A stretch of 10,890 nucleotides of DNA from Alphaproteobacteria bacterium (GTDB lineage: Bacteria; Pseudomonadota; Alphaproteobacteria; UBA3830), in assembly GCA_017416635.1 (NCBI GenBank), contig JAFQBQ010000084.1:1-10890 (forward strand). Direction: 5' to 3'. A program made the translations under genes and the position numbers. Below are positions 6,901 through 10,890 of the stretch, one piece after another (the first letter of the stretch is position 1; each line of letters opens with the position of its first letter). The notes under the pieces are model-generated. The model was not told the origin of the DNA. It saw only the letters and a program-made list of their open reading frames with translations, and made no database searches.

Positions 6901-8510
6901 GGTTTAGAGTGCGTCTCCATCCAAAACAATATAGGCGTACCTCTAATACCTTCTTCATTTCGTAATTGAGTGCGCTCTTCTCCGTTCAACACCAAAAGAT
7001 CCTGTCTACTAAAAATATTCGGAGATAACCGACTTGCAATGCTCCTTAATTTTTGAATATCCTCTTCCGAAACGTTATTAAAATTCAACCAACTTCTGTG
7101 CCACCTATCTTTACTCATACACCAGTTTTGTAGGATTTCAATCCATCTATGAAGTAAATCTCTCCTGATCGTATTCAGCCTCATTTGACCTGCAGGATTA
7201 AGGTTAGGAATACTAAGGTCTGCCAGTAAGGCTAGCATATTAAAGAAATCACGCTCTGAAATGTTTTCTCCGGTAAAACGCTCATTGGCGTCAATAACTT
7301 GAATTCTTGCTGCAACAAGATTTTGTATATCCTGATCACTGTTCAAGTTTACCTGCCTCTTTTGCTGGTCTGGCAATTGCTTGAACATGTTTATCGGATC
7401 CAAAAGCCATCCTTTCTTATAAGGTTTCTTTAGCCAAGTCAGTATTGTCTGCCCTTCGATCAATTGGTCACCTTCCAATTCAACGCCATTTACGCCACGC
7501 AGCGCAGCAAGAGATTTTGTAAGGTTACTCATAGAAGGTCTTATTTGATTGGTGGTAGGATCGGTTTCTGTATCAAATGCAATCGTTGGATCAGTCGCTA
7601 TTGCGGTCAACTTTACAACATCAGCTGTTGAAAGATGATTAAACCGTAGCCAGCCAGGATTATTACACCACGTTCTTAATGCCTCTACCCATTGAACCAA
7701 TGGTAACTTCAGCCATATGCGAATTTTATTAGCAAGTTGTGGATTTTGTCTGCTTAGTCTGCCTGCAATCACATAACATTCTCTTATCACACTTAAGATA
7801 TTGAGGAACTCGTGCACGCGATCATTATCACCAACAATGGTGAATTTAAAATTGCCACCAATGCCGTTAAGTTTCGCATTAACAAAGTTCTGGGCATTAA
7901 ATTGACCCACTATCCCCAATGCGGTTGCGACGTCTTGACCAGGGCTTCGAGAAAATATAAGTTTAGGCGCTTTAAGTGCTTTCATAACACTTTGCTCATC
8001 GATTGGAGTAGCATTTGTATCGAGGATCTTTCCTGACATATACACTTCTAAATCACGATAAAGTTGCAGTTCTCTACCTCGGGCTTGTTCATCGTTGGGA
8101 ACTTGATTCTGAACTACAGGCAATGCTCCTGGCTGATTATGCCCATGAACAGGCTGTAGACCTACATGAACAGGGCGAGGCTGAGGAATCTGAAAGTTTG
8201 CAGCAGCTCCTCGACCGTTTGGATTTTGTCGTCGACCTGCCCGTGCTATTAAATCGTCTGCCGCTATAAGGGCATTTCGACAATCTGGTACTAACAGATC
8301 AAAGGCTACTCCGTATCTATAGATACCTAATACCTCTCGAGGGTCTATTCCCAGCCTTTCCAATTCTGTACGGCAATTCCAAACTATGGTAAAACTATTT
8401 CCAACTGTCAAATTCTGATAATTATTCCGACCAGGCGCCATTCCGTCAACATTGTTCCCGCTCAAAGCGATAAAAGCTAACGTGGAGCAAATCCAAAAAT
8501 TCCGTTTCAT
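3969..8510 (-). CDS. Giant exported protein (1513 residues) of unknown function with internal duplication
   Basis: The product begins with a signal peptide: MKRNF, hydrophobic core WICSTLAFIALS, and probable cleavage near VDG (residue 23), leaving MAPG. A Pro/Gln/Gly/His-rich linker (about 94-145) separates a small N-terminal part from a long, mostly helical body. Residues about 223-362 and 412-532 are a diverged duplication: both carry a hydrophobic helix (EFLNILSVI / DFFNMLALL), a W-x-E-x-L-x-x-W-C core (W274-C282 / W456-C464), a W-L-x-F-N segment, and later an ILxW motif. No other membrane segment, transporter domain or C-terminal sorting signal is recognised, so it may be periplasmic, surface-associated or released. 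I recognise no enzymatic family. The ATG at 8510 is preceded by AGGAAAG and AGAGAA. The gene stands alone, pointing towards the small exported gene at 3301. An effector or surface factor is a guess only. Confidence 0.85.
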   Translation of the reverse strand: MKRNFWICSTLAFIALSGNNVDGMAPGRNNYQNLTVGNSFTIVWNCRTELERLGIDPREVLGIYRYGVAFDLLVPDCRNALIAADDLIARAGRRQNPNGRGAAANFQIPQPRPVHVGLQPVHGHNQPGALPVVQNQVPNDEQARGRELQLYRDLEVYMSGKILDTNATPIDEQSVMKALKAPKLIFSRSPGQDVATALGIVGQFNAQNFVNAKLNGIGGNFKFTIVGDNDRVHEFLNILSVIRECYVIAGRLSRQNPQLANKIRIWLKLPLVQWVEALRTWCNNPGWLRFNHLSTADVVKLTAIATDPTIAFDTETDPTTNQIRPSMSNLTKSLAALRGVNGVELEGDQLIEGQTILTWLKKPYKKGWLLDPINMFKQLPDQQKRQVNLNSDQDIQNLVAARIQVIDANERFTGENISERDFFNMLALLADLSIPNLNPAGQMRLNTIRRDLLHRWIEILQNWCMSKDRWHRSWLNFNNVSEEDIQKLRSIASRLSPNIFSRQDLLVLNGEERTQLRNEEGIRGTPILFWMETHSKPVLEQKIVERSGQFIHSFLPNVNANDFMHSLSAHDSWTLSMLSLKPLLIRTLFDIYDQHLSEKDIVKIFMPQIWESLEGSSHLIDCLVASSFGRSFSVPIFSKFVLNSFANNHLQVPQNEAKALTMQFLPLEMRDTNEKVVQVSGFIDELTTGTPGIFGDVRVQNAIYPPKLYFPILSFKNGVRNRIDALRQGQGVIDEFFEASRYFDSTDERIQNAVDQNRPGEVNFWTELHNAYTQDTTARDTNFRRLRNLINNNPDDNRSAALFGYAFDLPEAEGSPQEHADRIYNDLNQRLQRLVAAARQLPQNQRMTAEEINRARADAVKISTYDAIGKYNVFATALQEHIDEFVHSTQSDRLMQDNGTKISDFLNTPTSFTPFESSRTLWISDLLQPTLQQGYRVGMLRYVLNRAANLQDRKLFMHSYLLQNGPKIPYLQVHSDLLNYLRDIDARLSIALAQHVYLQSFVNLFAHPIEPLRDPAVRAMRDLLVDQNYVPVYDIAQIGRCTVYPNNDHYGTAVLDSLIPQNHLALFNTHDKLKRRLTYYLLKGAYLCMTNDSAFTQRYGGYSFPAQYPQNLDQEWGSNTVNTLFNSISNSLPRNMNVTPQNQRALAEQWAVFFGANGDVADAGRFRDAADTVRSDLISACSYIWDDPQGQGGVFCNEHIVRFIVDYLMTTLDDQNPTIVPHIFGLMTNRWRHCVNGRSQGTLALLPQIFSLRRISPTEDIPFNEMMGVMAFAAAQGPLQIGLKFGVHHSGQVDTQEEATRFGYAMSILGEKELFGLSDLRNGNGYLHPWESVSSLKYNFINQVLSNLPNKPDRFSVTKRLRLILDLDRNLNGQAPLTQNELTFKSFLQHPTAQIPQDIQDAINAINDVSKREEVQTFCDCLSFTAKVGSNDYGYKDLIQDIAKRVATPRRMIDYFMKEENRAVKNLLLNAYKKHKRLQLASVENLNTDKQEKMIFDAFAEFGVFQGAQPAAH
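6915..7844 (-). repeat. Diverged tandem duplication inside the giant exported protein
   Basis: Two segments of about 120-140 residues, encoded at 7425-7844 (residues 223-362) and 6915-7277 (residues 412-532), align by eye. Shared anchors in order are F-T, E/D-F-x-N-x-L, W-x-E-x-L-x-x-W-C, W-L-x-F-N, a helix ending in K-L-x-x-I-A, and G-x-x-I-L-x-W. Similarity is at protein level only, so the event is old. Confidence 0.6.
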
Positions 8511-8554
8511 TATGTTCTCTATCTTTCCTAAACCATGACACTTTTGTATATGTA

Positions 8555-8568
8555 AAAAGTTAACTTTT
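8555..8568. promoter_or_regulatory. 14-base perfect palindrome upstream of the giant exported gene
   Basis: AAAAGTT/AACTTTT lies 45-58 bases before the start codon at 8510, where a -35 region or operator would be expected for that gene. No clear sigma70 promoter could be assigned around it. It may be a regulator site or AT-rich chance. Confidence 0.25.
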
Positions 8569-8759
8569 GATTAACGAGAAAAATAAACTTTATAATTTTT
8601 CCTGTCAATCTTTTTTTAAGTTTGAATGCCTGTTTTGATTTGGTTTCTTTTTGCAAGGTTGCATTTTATATAAATATAATAAATTTTTTAGTCATTTTAT
8701 TTTTCTTAATAGAAAAAAGATACAGCAAAAATCATTCTTTATTTTATTCAATAATTCTA

Positions 8760-8789
8760 TTGTCGAATTTAAGTAAACGGACTTATAAT
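8760..8789 (+). promoter_or_regulatory. Promoter of ddl
   Basis: TTGTCG (8760-8765, 4/6) and a perfect TATAAT (8784-8789) are 18 bases apart. Transcription would start near 8796, giving a leader of about 25 bases to the ddl ATG. Confidence 0.6.
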
Positions 8790-8820
8790 GTTGCGAGTTT
8801 TCGTTAAGTGTTGGTGATCA

Positions 8821-9729
8821 ATGAATAAAAAATTTAAGAAAATTTGTGTTTTGAAAGGCGGAATTTCGTCTGAACGAGAAGTTTCACTTGTAAGCGGCTC
8901 TGAAATGGCAAAAGCCGCCGGAGCTTTAGGTTATGAAGTTGTTGAATTTGATTTCACAGGGGATCTTCCTGGGTTGATTTCGTTTGTTAATCGTGAAAAA
9001 CCTGACTGTATATTAAATGGTTTGCATGGAATAGGAGGGGAGGACGGAAATATCCAGGCTGTGCTCAATTTTTTAAAAATTCCGTACACGCATTCAGGAG
9101 TTTTGGCGTCAGCTATCGGAATGAATAAAGCTATTTCCGAATCTATTTTTCAGCGCAATGGAATTCGTGTCCCAAAGTCGGCTTTATATTCATGGAAAGA
9201 ATTTTGTGAACATCCGGATTTCCCGACTCCATTTGTCATTAAGCCTGTAGATGGAGGTTCATCATGCGGTGTGTATATAATTAGGGATATTTCAGAATTG
9301 GGAAATATAGAATGGACGCACAAAGATGTTTATGTGTCTGAATATATTCCAGGCTTGGAGTTAACGGTCGGGGTGTTAGATGGGCGTGCGATGGCTGTAA
9401 CGAATATCGTGGTAAATTCCGGATTTTATGATTACACAAATAAATACACGGATGGAAAGGCGAATCATGAGCTGCCAGCAAAAATTCCAGAAGAAATTTA
9501 CAGTGAAGCTTTAAGATCCGCTGAAAAAATGCATAAGCTTATCGGTGGGCGCGGAGTGACTCGGTCTGATTTTCGTTATAATACCGAAACTAATCAGCTT
9601 TTCGCACTTGAGATAAACACTCAACCTGGAATGACTCCTTTGTCTTTGGTTCCTGAGCAAGCAAAACTCATCGGAATGTCTTTCGAAGAATTAATCGAGA
9701 GAATTATCGATACGGCGAGGGTGGATTAG
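8821..9729 (+). CDS. ddl: D-alanine--D-alanine ligase
   Basis: Joins two D-alanines using ATP to give the dipeptide that ends the peptidoglycan stem peptide; cytoplasmic, ATP-grasp fold. The 302-residue product has the full family pattern: LKGGISSEREVSLVSG at 11-26 (substrate-binding Glu at 18), LHGIGGEDG at 68-76, IPYTHSGVLASA at 87-98, the ATP-binding K141 and GGSSCGV loop (145-151), YIPGLELTV, the YDYTNKY segment that closes the active site, RGVTRSDFRY, and LEINTQPGMT at 263-272 with the metal ligands E264 and N266. The usual length is about 300, so it looks complete. The ATG at 8821 is preceded by TTGGTG, a weak binding site. Ddl often sits between murB and ftsQ in proteobacteria, but here it is a monocistronic unit with its own promoter and terminator. 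Confidence 0.97.
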   Translation: MNKKFKKICVLKGGISSEREVSLVSGSEMAKAAGALGYEVVEFDFTGDLPGLISFVNREKPDCILNGLHGIGGEDGNIQAVLNFLKIPYTHSGVLASAIGMNKAISESIFQRNGIRVPKSALYSWKEFCEHPDFPTPFVIKPVDGGSSCGVYIIRDISELGNIEWTHKDVYVSEYIPGLELTVGVLDGRAMAVTNIVVNSGFYDYTNKYTDGKANHELPAKIPEEIYSEALRSAEKMHKLIGGRGVTRSDFRYNTETNQLFALEINTQPGMTPLSLVPEQAKLIGMSFEELIERIIDTARVD

Positions 9730-9756
9730 AATTCTTACGAAAACCAAAAATTAATA

Positions 9757-9802
9757 AAAAGCCCTAAAATCTTCTTTATTCGAGGAAAAGTTTAGGGCTT
9801 TT
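9757..9802. terminator. Bidirectional rho-independent terminator between ddl and the - strand gene
   Basis: AAAAGCCCTAAA (9757-9768) and TTTAGGGCTTTT (9791-9802) form a perfect 12-base stem. An inner TCTTC/GAGGA pairing (9770-9774 with 9782-9786) can extend it. The AT flanks give a U-run on both strands, so it can end ddl transcripts and those of the gene at 9884-10429. Confidence 0.9.
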
Positions 9803-9883
9803 CTGTTTATGAAAGCCAAATTGTTAAATGCTATCCTGCAACTTTTACAACATGGCGCTCGTTATTTGCTTTTTTTCCAAAAT

Positions 9884-10429
9884 TTACACATTCGGTTCTT
9901 GTTGATCTAATGCATTATCAATTTCGATTAATCTATTCTTCATTTTAGTAACCAGTATGGAAAGTGCTCCAGCAGCCGTGCTTGTTATCGCGGTGGTTAT
10001 GATTAATCCTTTTGCTGTTCCAGGTTTGCTGCTTATCACGGATGCGGCGACAGATGCTAAAACAACGTTGCTGACGTCAAGAAAAATTCCAATCGGTTGA
10101 ATGATGCGCTTTAAGCAAAACCAGCACTGTCCTTCCCTTTTAAGAGACTCTGCTGTGTCTATGTGCCTGTAAACATCTCCTCCGGTCAATGCATTTACTG
10201 CTGCTTGATTTATATTGATTCCTTGCTCCTGTAGACGAGCTTGTGAATCGGATTTGACTTTATCGAAATCCACTGATAATTGTCCATTTTTTGCATCTTC
10301 GATAGTTTTTTCAACTTGTTGAACCATGGTTGGCAAAGTTTGATCGTTTATGGGAAGAGCTGCCGGATTTTGCATACCGAAGCTTGTGCTCGCAGATAAT
10401 AATGCTACTGTCATGATGATTTTTTTCAT
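9884..10429 (-). CDS. Exported hypothetical protein with two hydrophobic helices and a CWFC motif
   Basis: A 181-residue product with a clear signal peptide: MKK, core IIMTVALLSAS, and likely cleavage after SFG (residue 18), leaving MQNPAALP. The mature part starts with a polar, probably helical region (28-100). C102-W-F-C105 follows, just before a hydrophobic stretch 109-133 that contains D118, then a second hydrophobic stretch 141-161 rich in Ala/Thr/Ile, and a charged tail. The two helices form a hairpin separated by SSKPGTAK, which would place both the domain before them and the tail on the same side of a membrane. I do not recognise the family. CWFC could bind metal or form a disulfide after export. 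The strong site AAAGGA ends 7 bases before the ATG. The gene is alone and ends at the shared terminator at 9757-9802. Confidence 0.82.
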   Translation of the reverse strand: MKKIIMTVALLSASTSFGMQNPAALPINDQTLPTMVQQVEKTIEDAKNGQLSVDFDKVKSDSQARLQEQGININQAAVNALTGGDVYRHIDTAESLKREGQCWFCLKRIIQPIGIFLDVSNVVLASVAASVISSKPGTAKGLIITTAITSTAAGALSILVTKMKNRLIEIDNALDQQEPNV

Positions 10430-10458
10430 ATTTGAATCCTTTCTCTATATCTATTTTT

Positions 10459-10464
10459 ATTGTA
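10459..10464 (-). promoter_or_regulatory. Possible -10 box for the exported gene at 10429
   Basis: Read on the - strand, TACAAT matches the -10 consensus at 5/6 and lies 30 bases before the start codon. The corresponding -35 region is poor (ACTTTT), inside TTAACTTTTT at 10481-10490. Weak support. Confidence 0.3.
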
Positions 10465-10563
10465 GGAATAAAAAATTACCAAAAAGTTAATAAAGTTAAA
10501 ATTAATTTAAAATTTTTGCAAGAAAGAAATTGCTAAAAATGAAAAAACGAACAAAGGTAATAT

Positions 10564-10635
10564 CTAGCTTAGCTAGGATTAAGTGCTGCATTTTGAGTGT
10601 ATCGTCAAATTAATTTAGGTTCTTGGCTAGATTAA
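10564..10635. repeat. Imperfect direct repeats and a small palindrome upstream of the transposase gene
   Basis: CTTAGCTAGGATTAA (10568-10582) and CTTGGCTAGATTAA (10622-10635) are imperfect direct repeats 54 bases apart. The first lies partly within a palindrome, CTAGCT-T-AGCTAG (10564-10576). CTTAGCTA occurs again at 10690-10697. They may relate to the ends of the insertion sequence or be older debris. The surrounding 10430-10711 holds no convincing gene. Confidence 0.4.
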
Positions 10636-10650
10636 ATCTCTTGCGAAATT

Positions 10651-10689
10651 GAGGAGGGGGGTAGAAAAAGAAGGAAGAAAAGAGAGAAA
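10651..10689 (+). other. Polypurine tract before the transposase gene
   Basis: All but one of 39 bases are purines (the exception is T at 10662), including a run of six G at 10656-10661. It lies between the direct repeats and the transposase start, where the left end of the element would be expected. No function can be assigned. Confidence 0.5.
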
Positions 10690-10711
10690 CTTAGCTAAAA
10701 AAGTAATAACC

Positions 10712-10890
10712 ATGCTGAGTTTCGACAAATTGTGTAATCAAAAGAAGAATTTTTCAAGGCTAACTGGGGCGAAGTTCGATGAATTTCGCGAAATAATTCG
10801 CAAAGCAAGGCCGAAATGGGAGGAAATTCAGAGGAGGAAGAAAGTTCCCGGGCGAATTTCGAAGCTGAAAACGCCGCCTGATTTACTACC
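10712..10890 (+). CDS. N-terminal part of an IS transposase (DDE type, IS5-like), cut by the window edge
   Basis: From ATG at 10712 the frame is open to the edge, giving 59 complete codons. The peptide starts MLSFDKLCNQKKNF, continues SRLTGAKFDEFREII, then has a basic KARPKWEEIQRRKK stretch and R-I-S-K-L-K-T-P-P-D-L-L. This order (start helix, LTG, E-F, W/E, basic run, R-x-S-K-L-K, DLL) is the N-terminal helix-turn-helix pattern of IS5-superfamily transposases common in intracellular alphaproteobacteria. The catalytic DDE residues would lie beyond the window. The frame is open upstream to a TAG at 10628-10630, so a TTG start at 10649 cannot be excluded, but ATG fits the family start. No clear ribosome binding site is visible, which is common for transposases. 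Family assignment is by eye. Confidence 0.65.
   Translation, partial: MLSFDKLCNQKKNFSRLTGAKFDEFREIIRKARPKWEEIQRRKKVPGRISKLKTPPDLL

Larger units (their letters stand above)
8511..8820. other. Divergent intergenic region between the giant exported gene and ddl
   Basis: These 310 bases are very AT-rich and must hold start signals for both flanking genes, which read outward. The ddl side has a clear promoter at 8760-8789. The other side has the palindrome at 8555-8568 and purine-rich binding sites just before 8510. An open frame of 61 codons inside it starts with TTG, lacks a binding site and runs over the ddl promoter, so it is not called as a gene. No RNA gene is recognised. Confidence 0.6.

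Noticed and set aside
8622..8807. 61-codon hydrophobic open frame on the + strand before ddl
   Set aside because: TTG start without a convincing binding site, phenylalanine/isoleucine-rich as expected from random AT-rich DNA, and it covers the perfect TATAAT of the ddl promoter.
10539..10613. 24-codon frame starting MKKRTKV with a hydrophobic end
   Set aside because: No binding site, too short to judge, and it overlaps the repeat region; could at most be signal-peptide debris.

Overview
The window looks like a stretch of an AT-rich alphaproteobacterial chromosome, most plausibly from a host-associated lineage of the Holosporales/Rickettsiales type. The lineage is an inference. It rests on base composition, a dapA-smpB pair, compact housekeeping genes next to large species-specific exported proteins of no recognisable family, and a partial insertion-sequence transposase at the right edge.

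Layout from left to right. (1) Positions 1-460 hold the 3' part, or all, of an unrecognised gene. (2) Positions 506-3176 form a probable operon on the + strand: a promoter just upstream of dapA (dihydrodipicolinate synthase, lysine/meso-diaminopimelate pathway), smpB overlapping the end of dapA by 14 bases (trans-translation), and after 69 bases a receiver-histidine-kinase fusion. That fusion keeps its ATP-binding motifs but has lost both phosphorylation residues. (3) Positions 3301-3735 encode a small exported protein with its own promoter and a dyad over the -35 box. (4) Positions 3969-8510 on the - strand encode a 1513-residue exported protein with a diverged internal duplication. It converges on the small exported gene across a hairpin terminator. 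(5) Positions 8821-9729 encode ddl (D-alanine-D-alanine ligase), alone rather than in a mur/fts cluster, with a good promoter and a strong bidirectional terminator. (6) Positions 9884-10429 on the - strand encode a small exported protein with two hydrophobic helices and a CWFC motif. (7) Positions 10430-10711 are non-coding, with repeats and a polypurine tract, and lead into a transposase gene that begins at 10712 and runs off the window.

DapA and Ddl both feed peptidoglycan synthesis (meso-DAP and D-Ala-D-Ala), so the organism probably makes a cross-linked cell wall. The three exported proteins share a striking junction: a signal peptide ending in Ala or Gly, then Met, then a Pro two to three residues after that Met. 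They are the most likely carriers of novel biology here, together with the phosphorylation-dead kinase. No CRISPR array, tRNA, rRNA or classical defence system is visible.
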